Below are positions 23,558 to 33,600 of a stretch of DNA of 54,817 bases, piece by piece (position 1 is the first letter of the stretch; each line of letters begins with the position of its first letter). This stretch comes from Chromatiaceae bacterium. GTDB taxonomy: Bacteria > Pseudomonadota > Gammaproteobacteria > Chromatiales > Chromatiaceae. The stretch lies in the NCBI GenBank assembly GCA_013426805.1, contig JACDZG010000041.1, positions 1 to 54,817 on the forward strand. The letters run 5' to 3'. Made by a program: the position numbers and the translations under genes. The notes beneath the pieces were generated by a model. The model did no database searches. It saw only the letters and a program-made list of their open reading frames with translations, and was not told the origin of the DNA.

Positions 23558-24209
23558 GCGGTCCAGCACCGGTCCGCGCGGACGGGTCCTTGCCGAGGCG
23601 TCCATGCAGGGGGCTGCTGCGCGGAAAATGGGCACGCAGAAACTCCATCTGATCGGCCAGGACGCCGCGGCCCATCAAATAGATGTACTCGGCATGGGTC
23701 GGCGTGAAGGGAACCGCCAGCAGTTCCATGCCGGCCGACTCCGGGGTTCGCCCGGCCTTGAAGTTGTTACAGCGCACACAGGCGCTGACCACGTTGTTCC
23801 AGTGGTCGCGCCCTCCCTGACTGGAGGGCCGTACATGGTCGCGGGAAAGCTGACGGCTCGGGAACCGACAGCCGCAGTACATGCACAAATGATCGTCGCG
23901 CTGAAACAGCGTCCGATTGCACAGCGGCGGTGCATAATCACCCTGCAGCTTGTTCAGTGCGTGGTGCACGCCGTGGGTGGCGATGATGGCGTGGATCAGC
24001 AGTCGGCTGCGGCGCCTGGTGACCGCATTGATGCCGCCGCGCAGATGAAACAAAGGATCGCCACAGGTGTAGGCGACCTGGTCGAGTAAATACAGACGCG
24101 CGGCGGTGCGGTAATCCACCCACTCCAGTGGCATACCCGCCAGATCCGTGCGCAGTACCTGTTGATTCAATGGCACCATAGCGGGATACGGCTCGGAGTT
24201 TGCGCCCAT
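23550..24209 (-). CDS. HNH endonuclease
   Basis: The 219-residue protein has an HNH/McrA-type nuclease domain in its centre: zinc ligands CMYCG, then SRDHVRPSSQGG with the catalytic Asp-His, then WNNVVSACVRCNNFKAGRTP with the second CxxC. The flanking segments (MPLEWVDYRTAARLYLLDQV and PFTPTHAEYIYLMGRGVL) belong to a family common in gammaproteobacteria as a stand-alone gene of unclear role. It is not next to restriction or phage genes here. Its last codons overlap the fructosamine-kinase-like gene. Confidence 0.88.
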   Translation of the reverse strand: MGANSEPYPAMVPLNQQVLRTDLAGMPLEWVDYRTAARLYLLDQVAYTCGDPLFHLRGGINAVTRRRSRLLIHAIIATHGVHHALNKLQGDYAPPLCNRTLFQRDDHLCMYCGCRFPSRQLSRDHVRPSSQGGRDHWNNVVSACVRCNNFKAGRTPESAGMELLAVPFTPTHAEYIYLMGRGVLADQMEFLRAHFPRSSPLHGRLGKDPSARTGAGPHD

Positions 24210-24358
24210 AATACACGCTGTATCCGGGTGCGCAAGCGCCGCGGTACCCAGGTATACGGAGTGGTTTTTGGGTTTGCGGTTTTTCGTAAGTGTTCATCAC
24301 GCATTGGGTTACGAACAACGAGAAACGAAAAGCCAACGACGACAGGTCTGTATCCTGA

Positions 24359-26716
24359 ATGCCCCGATCGCTGCCGATCAGGGTATTCCGGCCTGTTGTG
24401 CCACACCGGGGCCGACCGCGCAGGAGAACGACGATCTCGCCACTTGCCTCTGACGCCCCGACCGTGCCGTCGCCGGGCCTTGCCGCCGCTCCGACTGCCC
24501 CGCTGATCCTGCGCGTCGCCGTCGCCGCGCCCCTGGCCGGACTCTTCGATTACCTGCCGCCCGCGGCGGCCGCGCTTGACGGGTTGATCCCCGGGGTCCG
24601 CCTCCTGGTGCCCTTCGGTCGCGGCCGCCGGGTGGGCATACTGGTGGAGACCGCCGTCGATTCGGATCAGGACGCGGCGTGTCTCAAATCCGTGATCGCC
24701 CAACTCGACCCGGTTCCGGTGCTCGCCGCCGCCGACCTGAGCCTGATCCGGTGGGCCGCGGACTATTACCGGCAACCCCTGGGCGAAGCCCTGTTCAGCG
24801 CCTTGCCGACGCGCCTGCGCCGTCCGGACGCGCCGCTGGAGGAGGGGGTTCCCGGCCTGCGCGCGACCGCCGCCGGGTGTGCGCTGGAGCTGGCCGAACT
24901 CGGGCGGGCGGTGGGTCAACGCCGCATCCTGGAAGTCCTGCGCGCCGCGCCGACGGGGCTCGCGACCCTTGTCCTGAAAGCGCAACTCGGTCCCGCGACG
25001 GCGCCGCTCAAGGTCTTGCGCGAGCGCGGTTTGATCGAGCCGTGTCGGGTGCTGCCCGCGGACTGCGACGCGCCGCCGATCCCGGACCCGACGGGTCCCG
25101 ACCTCAACCCGGAGCAGGCGCTGGCGGTGGCGGCGGTGCAGGGCGCGGGCGCGTGCTTCAACCCGTTCCTGCTCGACGGAGTCACCGGCAGCGGCAAGAC
25201 CGAGGTCTACATCCGGCTGATCCAGGAAGTCATCGCCGCTGGTCGACAAGCCCTGGTGCTGGTGCCCGAGATCGGTCTCACCCCCCAATTACGCACGCGG
25301 CTGGAGCGGCGCCTGCCCGGACCCCACGCGGTGCTGCACTCCGCCCTGCCCGAGGCCGAGCGCGAGCGCGCCTGGCACCGTGCCGCCAGCGGGCGCGCGA
25401 CCCTCGTGCTCGGCACCCGGTCGGCCTGTTTCGTCCCGCTGCCGCGGTTGGGGCTGATCATCGTCGACGAGGAGCACGACGCCTCGCTCAAGCAACAGGA
25501 CGGTTTCCGCTATTCCGCCCGCGACCTGGCGGTGCGCCGGGCGCAGCAGGTCGGGTGTCCGGTGATCCTCGGCTCCGCTACGCCATCCCTGGAAACGCTG
25601 CACAATGCGCGGGCCGGGCGGTACCGTCGGCTGCGTCTGAGCATGCGCGCCGGAGGGGCTGCCGCACCGGCCATCACGCTGCTCGATATCCGCGGCCAAA
25701 CCATGAGTGCCGGCTTGTCGCCGCGGCTGCGCGAACAGGTCGAGCTGCACATCGCCGCCGGCAACCAGGTCCTGCTGTTCCTCAACCGCCGCGGCTATGC
25801 CCCGGTGCTCACCTGTCACGACTGCGGCTGGGTCGGCGCCTGCCCGCATTGCGATGCCCGGCTCACCCTGCACCTGCGGCTGCAGCGTCTCTGGTGCCAT
25901 CACTGTGGCTGGTTCCAGCCCCTGCCGTCGACTTGCCCGAGCTGTCGGAGCAGCGACCTGCGCCGCCTGGGACTGGGGACCGAGCGGCTGGAAGAGGAAT
26001 TGCGCGAGATCTTCCCGCAACTGAGTCTGGCGCGGATCGATCGGGACAGCACCCGCCGCAAGGGCGAACTGGACCGTCTGCTCACGCTCATCCGGCAGGG
26101 TGAGGTCCAGCTCCTGCTCGGCACGCAAATGCTTGCCAAGGGGCACGACTTTCCCGGCGTGACCCTGGTCGGTATCCTCGACCTGGACCAGTCGCTCTAT
26201 GCCGCCGACTTTCGCGCGCCGGAGCGCACCGCGCAACTCATCGTCCAGGTTGCCGGCCGCGCCGGGCGGGCGCAGCGGCCGGGACGCGTCGTCTTGCAGA
26301 CCCGCCATCCCGAGCATCCGCTCCTGAAATCACTGATCACCAGCGGCTACCCGGGCTTTGCCGAACTCGCCCTGGCCGAGCGCGAGGCCGCCGGTCTGCC
26401 GCCTTACGGCCATCTCGCCTTGTTGCGGGCCGACGCCCCGGACGTCCAGGTCCCCATGGACTTCCTGCACCACGCGCGTGCGCTCGCCCTGGCCCTGTTG
26501 GTGGATCAGCCCGGGTTGCACGTGCAGGTATCGAGCCCCGTTCCGGCCCCTATGGAGCGCCGTGCCGGCCGCTATCGTGCCCAACTCCTGCTGGAGTGCT
26601 CCCGCCGCCCCGGTCTGCAAACCCTACTCGCCGCCTGGGTCGCGCAATTGCGCACCATCCCGCGCAACGGCGGTCTGCGCTGGTCGCTGGACGTGGATCC
26701 ACAAGACCTGACCTGA
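24359..26716 (+). CDS. priA: Primosomal helicase PriA
   Basis: PriA restarts collapsed replication forks by loading the replicative helicase. The protein has the N-terminal DNA-binding domain (LRVAVAAPLAGLFDYLPP, VPFGRGRRVGILVET), the Walker A motif DGVTGSGKTEVYIRL, the DEEHD box, and a zinc-binding insert with eight cysteines (CHDCGWVGACPHCD; CHHCGW; CPSC). Helicase motifs such as GTQMLAKGHDFPGVTLVGIL and QVAGRAGRA follow. Homology to PriA begins near residue 45, so the true start may be later, for example the GTG at 24464; the ATG at 24359 is the longest reading. Confidence 0.95.
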   Translation: MPRSLPIRVFRPVVPHRGRPRRRTTISPLASDAPTVPSPGLAAAPTAPLILRVAVAAPLAGLFDYLPPAAAALDGLIPGVRLLVPFGRGRRVGILVETAVDSDQDAACLKSVIAQLDPVPVLAAADLSLIRWAADYYRQPLGEALFSALPTRLRRPDAPLEEGVPGLRATAAGCALELAELGRAVGQRRILEVLRAAPTGLATLVLKAQLGPATAPLKVLRERGLIEPCRVLPADCDAPPIPDPTGPDLNPEQALAVAAVQGAGACFNPFLLDGVTGSGKTEVYIRLIQEVIAAGRQALVLVPEIGLTPQLRTRLERRLPGPHAVLHSALPEAERERAWHRAASGRATLVLGTRSACFVPLPRLGLIIVDEEHDASLKQQDGFRYSARDLAVRRAQQVGCPVILGSATPSLETLHNARAGRYRRLRLSMRAGGAAAPAITLLDIRGQTMSAGLSPRLREQVELHIAAGNQVLLFLNRRGYAPVLTCHDCGWVGACPHCDARLTLHLRLQRLWCHHCGWFQPLPSTCPSCRSSDLRRLGLGTERLEEELREIFPQLSLARIDRDSTRRKGELDRLLTLIRQGEVQLLLGTQMLAKGHDFPGVTLVGILDLDQSLYAADFRAPERTAQLIVQVAGRAGRAQRPGRVVLQTRHPEHPLLKSLITSGYPGFAELALAEREAAGLPPYGHLALLRADAPDVQVPMDFLHHARALALALLVDQPGLHVQVSSPVPAPMERRAGRYRAQLLLECSRRPGLQTLLAAWVAQLRTIPRNGGLRWSLDVDPQDLT

Positions 26717-26809
26717 CGCTTGGGACATGCCGTAAGGCCCCATTTAGGTTATCCTTCACGCCTTTACGCCAGGCGCGCCGTCAATGCCCCTAAGTTAAGC
26801 CATTCTGGC

Positions 26810-26828
26810 TCCCACGCGGAGCGTGGGA
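26810..26828. repeat. TCCCACGC-GGA-GCGTGGGA palindrome
   Basis: An eight-base perfect stem with a three-base loop lies between priA and argS. Hairpins of this TCCCACGC type are scattered between genes in many gammaproteobacteria. It may double as a weak terminator for priA, but no T-run follows. Confidence 0.6.
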
Positions 26829-26918
26829 ACGAGAAGCCGCGCCGTCGGCGCTTAATTTTAATGGCAGTGAGGCCTGCCGTGCCCTGCGGCCCCTCTCTTT
26901 TCTCCACGCGTAGCACCC

Positions 26919-28688
26919 ATGAAGCAACAGATCACGGACCTTTTGTGCGCCGGCTTGGCGCGCCTCACCGCCGATGGCGACTGGGGCCTGGACGAACTGC
27001 CGGTGCCCGCGGTCGAGCGCACCAAGGACCAGACCCATGGCGACTTCGCCACCAACCTCGCCCTGGTCCTGGCGAAGCGGGCGCGCACCCGGCCGCGCGA
27101 CCTGGCGCAACGGCTGGTCGACCTGCTGCCGGAGTCGTCCCTGATCGAGCGGGTCGAGATCGCCGGCCCCGGCTTCATCAACTTCTTCCTCGCGGCGGAC
27201 GCCTACCGCGCCCTGATTCCGGCCATCCTGACCGCCGGTCATCACTACGGCCGCTCCCAACTGGGGGCCGGGCGGCGGGTGCAGGTCGAGTTCGTCTCGG
27301 CCAATCCCACCGGCCCGCTGCATGTCGGCCACGGACGCGGCGCGGCCTACGGCGCGGCGGTCGCCGATCTGCTGGCCGCGGTGGGCTACGCGGTCCATCG
27401 TGAGTATTACGTCAACGACGCCGGTCGCCAGATGGACATCCTCGCCACCTCCGTGTGGCTGCGCTATCTGGAACGGTGCGGCGCGCAGATCGACTTCCCG
27501 AGCAACGGCTACAAGGGCGACTATGTTTGGGACATCGCCGCCACCCTGCACCGCGAACATGCGGACGCCTACCGGGTGGAGGCCGCGCAGGTCTTCGCCG
27601 GTGCCCCGCCCGACGAGCGGCCCGGCCTGGACGGCGGCGACAAGGAGGCGCACATCGATGCCCTCATCACCGCCGCCAAGCACCTGCTCGGCGACAACCG
27701 CTACCGCTACTGCTTCGAACTCGGGCTCAACACTATCCTCGACGACATTCGCGCCGACCTCGCCGAATTCGGTGTCGAGTATCAGGAGTGGTACTCGGAG
27801 CGCTCGCTGGCCGAGCGCGGCGCCGTCAACCGCGCCATCGAACGCCTGCGCGAGTCCGGTCACGTCTACGAGCAGGGCGGGGCACTCTGGTTCCGCTCCA
27901 CCGCCTTCGGCGACGAGAAAGACCGCGTCGTGGTGCGCGAGAACGGCCAGGGCACCTATTTCGCCTCCGACATCGCCTACCACATGGATAAGCTGGAGCG
28001 CGGCTTCGAGCGCGTCATCGATATCTGGGGGGCGGACCACCACGGCTACATCCCGCGGGTCAAAGCGGCGCTGACCGCGCTGGGCGACGACGCGTCGCGT
28101 CTGGACGTGCTCCTGGTGCAGTTCGCCATCCTCTATCGCGGCGGGGAACGCGCCCAGATGTCCACCCGCTCCGGCGAATTCGTCACCCTGCGCGAACTGC
28201 GCAACGAGGTCGGGCGCGACGCCGCGCGCTTCTTCTATGTCATGCGTCGGTGCGAGCAGCACATGGACTTCGACCTGGATCTGGCCAAGAGCCAGTCCGC
28301 CGACAATCCGGTCTACTATGTCCAGTATGCCCACGCGCGCGTATGCAGTGTGCTGCGCCAGGCCGCCGACAAGGGCATCGTGATCGATCCGACCCCCGGG
28401 ATCACCAACCTGGAACTGCTCACGGAAGATCACGAACAGGCGCTGCTGCGCACGCTCGCCCGTTACCCGGAGGTGATCGAACTCGCCGCCATCGGCCACG
28501 AACCGCATCTGCTCACCACCTATCTGCGCGAACTGGCCAATGATCTGCACACCTACTACAACGCCCACCAGTTCCTGGTGCCGGACGCGGATCTGCGTGA
28601 CGCCCGCATCAAGCTTATCCTGGCCGTGCGGCAGGTCGTGCGCAACGGCCTCGCATTGGTGGGCGTCTCCGCCCCGGAGGCGATGTAG
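26919..28688 (+). CDS. argS: Arginyl-tRNA synthetase
   Basis: ArgS charges tRNA-Arg with arginine. The 589-residue protein has the Arg-tRNA synthetase N-terminal additional domain, then the class I signature HVGH in [19 protein letters not shown]. The segment [16 protein letters not shown] and the motif [15 protein letters not shown] follow, then a KMSKS-like loop degenerate in this family ([20 protein letters not shown]). A DALR anticodon-binding domain ends the protein. The length is normal. The next gene starts one base after its stop. Confidence 0.97.
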   Translation: MKQQITDLLCAGLARLTADGDWGLDELPVPAVERTKDQTHGDFATNLALVLAKRARTRPRDLAQRLVDLLPESSLIERVEIAGPGFINFFLAADAYRALIPAILTAGHHYGRSQLGAGRRVQVEFVSANPTGPLHVGHGRGAAYGAAVADLLAAVGYAVHREYYVNDAGRQMDILATSVWLRYLERCGAQIDFPSNGYKGDYVWDIAATLHREHADAYRVEAAQVFAGAPPDERPGLDGGDKEAHIDALITAAKHLLGDNRYRYCFELGLNTILDDIRADLAEFGVEYQEWYSERSLAERGAVNRAIERLRESGHVYEQGGALWFRSTAFGDEKDRVVVRENGQGTYFASDIAYHMDKLERGFERVIDIWGADHHGYIPRVKAALTALGDDASRLDVLLVQFAILYRGGERAQMSTRSGEFVTLRELRNEVGRDAARFFYVMRRCEQHMDFDLDLAKSQSADNPVYYVQYAHARVCSVLRQAADKGIVIDPTPGITNLELLTEDHEQALLRTLARYPEVIELAAIGHEPHLLTTYLRELANDLHTYYNAHQFLVPDADLRDARIKLILAVRQVVRNGLALVGVSAPEAM

Positions 28689-29306
28689 ATGGTCCGGGAT
28701 TATCGTCGCGGCGCCGCCAAGGTGACCCCCCGGCGCACCCGTCCGCGCTCTTGTGTCTGGTGGTTCCTGCTCGGCACCCTGACCGGCAGCTTCGGGGTCG
28801 GGCTCTATTGGATGACGCAAACCCGCGGACCGGTGGCGCCCCCGGTGGCCGTTGCCCCCAAGGCCGAGCGCCCGGCGCCGCAGGAGCCGAACTTCCAGTT
28901 CGAGAACATCCTGCGCGACACCGTCGTCGACATCAAAGCCAACGACAAGCCGCTGCCGCCCCCCGCCCCCCGTCCGGAACCGCCCCCGCCGGACGAACCT
29001 GACGAGCCGGTCACGCCGGGCACCCCGCCGGCCGATGCGCCCAAGAAAACCACCGCCGCCCCGGCCGGGTCCGGCACCTATGTGCTCCAGGTTGGCTCAT
29101 TCAAGACTGCCAAGGATGCCGACCGCATGAAAGCGCAACTCGCCCTGCTCGGCGTCTCCACTCGAGTCCAGCCGGTCACCATGAAGAACGGCGATATCTG
29201 GCATCGCGTCATGACCGGTCCGCTGGACGGAAAGAAAGCCATGGAACAAACCCGCGCCGCGCTCCAGAAGCACGGCAAGGAAGCCATCCCGGTCAAGATC
29301 AAGTAG
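28689..29306 (+). CDS. SPOR-domain cell-division protein, FtsN-like
   Basis: The 205-residue protein has a short basic cytoplasmic tail, one membrane helix (CVWWFLLGTLTGSFGVGLYW), a Pro-rich periplasmic linker, and a C-terminal SPOR domain from about residue 128 (GTYVLQVGSFKTAKDADRMK, then VTMKNGDIWHRVMTGPLDGK). SPOR domains bind denuded peptidoglycan at the division site. Its position directly after argS is the usual place of FtsN-type genes in many gammaproteobacteria. The start follows the argS stop with no gap, which suggests one transcript. Confidence 0.88.
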   Translation: MVRDYRRGAAKVTPRRTRPRSCVWWFLLGTLTGSFGVGLYWMTQTRGPVAPPVAVAPKAERPAPQEPNFQFENILRDTVVDIKANDKPLPPPAPRPEPPPPDEPDEPVTPGTPPADAPKKTTAAPAGSGTYVLQVGSFKTAKDADRMKAQLALLGVSTRVQPVTMKNGDIWHRVMTGPLDGKKAMEQTRAALQKHGKEAIPVKIK

Positions 29307-29327
29307 GTTTGCGTTCCAGGTCCCAAC

Positions 29328-30605
29328 TTGAAATTCATTCACGCCGCCGATCTGCATCTCGACAGTCCGCTGCGCGGCCTCGAACGCTATGAAGGGGCGC
29401 CGGTGGGCGAGTTGCGGGGGGCGACGCGGCGGGCCTGCGCGCAGTTGGTGGATCTGGCGCTCGCCGAGTCGGTGGACTTCGTGCTGTTGGCCGGCGATCT
29501 CTATGACGGCGACTGGCGGGACTACAACACCGGACTCTTCTTCACCCATCAGCTGACCCGGCTGCAGGAGGCGGCGATTCCGGTCCTGATGATCGCCGGT
29601 AATCACGATGCGGCAAGTCAGCTCACCCGGGTGCTGCGTCCGCCGGAAAATGTCCTGGTGTTCTCGACCCGCGCGCCCGAGACCCGCATTCTGGAGCCGC
29701 TCGGGGTGGCCGTTCATGGCCAGGGTTTCCCGACGCGCGCGGTCACCGAGGATTTGGTGCCGGCCTATCCCGCGGCGGACCCGGATCTGTTCAACATCGG
29801 TTTGCTGCATACCTCGCTGGACGGCCGGCCGGGGCATGAGTCCTATGCCCCCAGCAGCCTGGCCGGGTTGCGCGCCCGCGGCTACGACTATTGGGCGCTC
29901 GGCCATGTGCACCAGCGCGAGGTGGTCGCGCAGGCGCCCTGGGTGGTCTTTCCGGGGAATCTTCAGGGACGGCACGTCCGTGAGACCGGCCCCAAGGGTT
30001 GTACCCTGGTGCGGGTCGAGGACGGACAGGTGAGCCACCTCGAACACCGCGCCCTGGATGTGGTGCGCTGGTCGGTCTGCACGGTCGATCTGACCGCGGT
30101 CACAACCCTGGACGCCGTGTATGACCGGGTCGAGCCGGCCCTGCGCGCCGTGCTGCCCGCGGCCGAAGGCCGCTTGTCGGCGGTGCGCATCCGGCTCACC
30201 GGCGCGTGCGGGGTCCATGGCCGACTGCATGCCGAGCGTGAGCAGGTGGCCAACGACTGTCGCGTGCTCGCCGGCAGTGTCGGTGCCGGTGACCTGTGGG
30301 TCGAGCAGGTGCAGCTCGACACCCGGGGGACGGCGTCCGCTCCCGCCGGTGACGATGCGCTCGGCAGCCTGTTGCGGGCGATCGAGGGGCTGGATCTGGA
30401 CCCGCCGCGGCTGGCCGATCTGGCCGCCGAGGTCGCTGACCTGGGGCTCAAACTGCCGCTGAGTCTACGCTCCGGTGCGGACGGTTTCGACCCCGCCGCG
30501 CCGGCCTATCTGCAGAACTGTCTGGAGGATGTCAAGGCGCTGTTGCTCGACCGCTTGCTGGGTCAGCATCGGGACCCGGACGGCGATCGGAGGCCGAGCA
30601 AGTGA
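29328..30605 (+). CDS. DNA repair metallophosphoesterase, YhaO/SbcD-like
   Basis: The 425-residue protein is a calcineurin-like nuclease with the Mre11/SbcD motifs in order: ADLHLDSPL (metal ligands Asp and His), AGDLYDGDW, IAGNHDAASQL, LLHTSLDG, and LGHVHQREV. The length and the LHLDSPLRGLE start fit the YhaO family rather than classic SbcD. It starts with TTG at 29328, since motif I begins six residues later. Its stop overlaps the GTG start of the yhaN-like gene (GTGA), so the two proteins are probably made in equal amounts and form a complex. Confidence 0.92.
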   Translation: MKFIHAADLHLDSPLRGLERYEGAPVGELRGATRRACAQLVDLALAESVDFVLLAGDLYDGDWRDYNTGLFFTHQLTRLQEAAIPVLMIAGNHDAASQLTRVLRPPENVLVFSTRAPETRILEPLGVAVHGQGFPTRAVTEDLVPAYPAADPDLFNIGLLHTSLDGRPGHESYAPSSLAGLRARGYDYWALGHVHQREVVAQAPWVVFPGNLQGRHVRETGPKGCTLVRVEDGQVSHLEHRALDVVRWSVCTVDLTAVTTLDAVYDRVEPALRAVLPAAEGRLSAVRIRLTGACGVHGRLHAEREQVANDCRVLAGSVGAGDLWVEQVQLDTRGTASAPAGDDALGSLLRAIEGLDLDPPRLADLAAEVADLGLKLPLSLRSGADGFDPAAPAYLQNCLEDVKALLLDRLLGQHRDPDGDRRPSK

Positions 30606-33600
30606 AGATTCTGGATCTGCACCTGCGCGCCTTCGGCCCCTTTACCGACTGCGATCTGGACCTGAGTGGAGGGCAGCAGGGTCTGCACCTGATCTTCGGA
30701 CCCAACGAGGCGGGAAAGAGCTCGGCCCTGCGCGCATTACGGGCTTTGCTGTACGGGATTCCCGAGCGCACTGGCGACGATTTTCTCCACGACCGGCAGG
30801 ATCTGCGGGTCGGCGGCCGGCTGCGCGGGTCGAGCGGTGCCGAGATCCACTGCATTCGGCGCAAGGGCCGCAAGAACACCCTGTTGGACAGCGACGGCAA
30901 GACACTCCCCGACGATACCCTGGTGCCGCTGCTCGCCGGGGTCGATGACCGCCTGTTCGAGCGCCTGTTCGGCATCGACCATGAAGGGCTGGTGAGCGGC
31001 GGCCAGGCGCTGCTGGCCGAGCGCGGTCGCGAGGCCGAGGCGCTGTTCGGCAGCGGTCTGGGCGGGGTCGATCTCAACGCGGTCCTGCGGCGGCTTGATG
31101 AGGAAGCGAATGCCCTGTTCTTGCCGCGCGGCGCCAAGCCGACGATCAACACCGAGTTGCACCGCTGCGCGGCGATCGAACACCGTCAGCGCGAGGTCTC
31201 GTTGTCGGCACGGCAGTGGGACGAGGCGCGCAAGGCCGTAAAGCAGGCGCGGCGGCGGCTGGCCGAGCTGGATAGCGCGCTGGCGCTCGCGGCCGCACAG
31301 CGCCACCGGCTGGAGCGCATTCGCCGCACGCTGCCGAACCTGGCGCGGCACGCCCAACTGAGCGAACAGCTTGCGCGGCTGGGCGAGGTGCCGGGGTTGC
31401 CCGCGGGCTTTGGTCAGCGGCGTGAGACCGCCGTGGCGCAACGCACGCTGGCGCTGGCCAGCCGGTCGAATGCCCAGGCGCGGGAGGACGAACTCAAGGA
31501 GCAGGCCGCGGCCTTGCAGGTGTCAGCCGATCTCCTGGCGGAGGCCGAGCTGATCGACACCCTGCGTGAGCGACTGGGCAGCCACCGCAAGGCGGCCGCG
31601 GATCGACCGGGGCTGGTGGCCGAGCGGGCCGCTTTGGCGGGTCAGGCCGCGACCCTGCTGGGGCAACTGCGTCCCGACCTGACTCTGGACGCGGCGCCGA
31701 CCTTGCGTCCGTTGTTGAATCGGCGGCGGCGGGCGACCGAGCTCGGCGGGCGTCAGGAAGCCGTGGCCGCCGCGCTCGACGAGGCGAACCGCAAGTTGGC
31801 CGAGGCCGCGGAACAACTCGCCAACCGGCGCGCCGCGCAGGCCGGGCTGCCGGTCAGCCCGCCGCTCGACGGACTGCGCCGGGCAACCGATGAGGCGCGC
31901 CGGGCCGGCGATCTGGAGCGCGCCATCGCCGAGACGCGCGCGCGCAGCGCGCAGCACGCGGACGCCTGCCGTCGCGAGCTGGCCGCACTCGGGCTCTGGG
32001 GTGCCGACCTGGACGCGCTGCGGGCCGCGCCCTTGCCGAGCGGCGAGTCCATCGAGCGCTGCAGCGCCGACGCGCAGGGGCTGGACGCGGCCCGCCGCTC
32101 CCTGGAGACGCTGCGCGCCGAGGTCGAGGCCGAGCGGCGGCAGAGCGCGGAGTCACTGCGGGTCATCCAGTTGGCCGGTGCGGCGCCGTCGGAGGCCGAT
32201 CTCGAGCAGTCGCGTGCCGCGCGCGAGCACGGCTGGCAACTTATCAAACGGCAGTGGCTGGAGGGCGAGGACATCGCTGCCGCGGCCCACGCCTATGCGG
32301 CGGGGACAGCGCTGCCCCTGGCGTTCGAGGGCGCGGTGGCACAGGCCGATGAGGTCGCCGACCGTCTGCGGCGCGAGGCTCAGCGCGTCCATGAGCAGGC
32401 CGCCGCGCAGGCGCGGTTGGAAGCCTGTGACCAGCGGCTGGACGCGGCGGCGCAGACCGCGGCGCAGTTGGCGGAGCAGGGTGAGCAGCTCCAGCAGGCC
32501 TGGAGCGTACTCTGGTCGCCTTGCGGTGTGACCCCGCTGCCGCCCCGTGAGATGCGGCAGTGGCACGCGGCGGCGCTGCGGCTGCGCGAGCGGGCGGGGC
32601 AGGGCGATGCGTTGTCGGCCGAGTTGGCGGCCCTGGAGGTGACCCGGCAATACCACGTGGACGCCGTTCAGACCGCGCTGAGTGCGTTGGGGCTGGCCGT
32701 GCCGCTGCCGCCGTCCGAGTCGGGAGCGGCGGCCTTGCTCAACCCATTGCTCAACCCATTGCTCAATCAGGCCGAAGCGCAGCTCAGCACCTTGCAGGAG
32801 ACCGAACGCCGCCGCGCCCTGTTGGCGCAGGAGATCGCCGCACTCGAAGCCTCCCAGCGGCGGTTGACCTTGGAGGTCAAGACCAGGCAGGACGAGCGGG
32901 CCGATTGGCTGGCCGCCTGGGGCGCACTGACGGCTGAGCTCGGCCTGGCCGCGGATGCCGGTCCGGGCGAGCTGACCGATTATCTGACCGGACTCGACAC
33001 CTGCCTCAAGCAACTCGGTGAGGCCGAACGGCTGGACGCGCGCATCGAGGGCATCGACGCCGACGGAACGCAGTTCCGCGCTCAGGTCGACGCGCTCTTG
33101 GCGAGACTGGCGCCGGAACTGCGCGGCCGACCGGTCGCGGAGACCGTGCCGCAGTTGCACGCCCGGTTGGTCAGGCAGCGCGAGGACCAGAGCCGACGCA
33201 ACGAACTCGACGCCCAGTCGCGCCGCGCGCAGCAGGAGGTCCAGCAGGCGCAAGCCGCCATCCTGGCGGCCGAGGCGGTGCTCGCCGAGCTCTGCCGCGA
33301 GGCCGGATGCACTGATCCGGACCAACTGCCGGCCGTCGAGCAACGCGTCCAGGAGCATCGGGAGTTGAGCCGGCAACTGAGCGAGGTCGAAACCGAACTG
33401 GTGACCGCCGGCGATGGTCTGGGGATCGCGGCGCTGTCGGAGGAGGCCGGCCAGGTCGACCGCGATGCCGTCCTGGCCGAACTGACGGCACTGGAGGCAC
33501 GGATCGAGGGTGAACTGCGTCCGCAGCAGGCCGCACTGTTCGAGCAGAAAGTGGAGGTCGAGCGCCAGTTCGCCGCCATGGCCGGTGACGATGCCGCCGC

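Noticed and set aside
26790-28820. A 676-codon open frame antisense to argS
   Set aside because: The composition is typical of a shadow frame (His, Gln, Arg, Val rich) and argS on the plus strand is unambiguous.
32739-32770. The CTCAACCCATTG duplication inside the yhaN-like gene considered as a mobile target duplication
   Set aside because: The copies are directly adjacent and in frame, which fits simple slippage in a coiled-coil linker.
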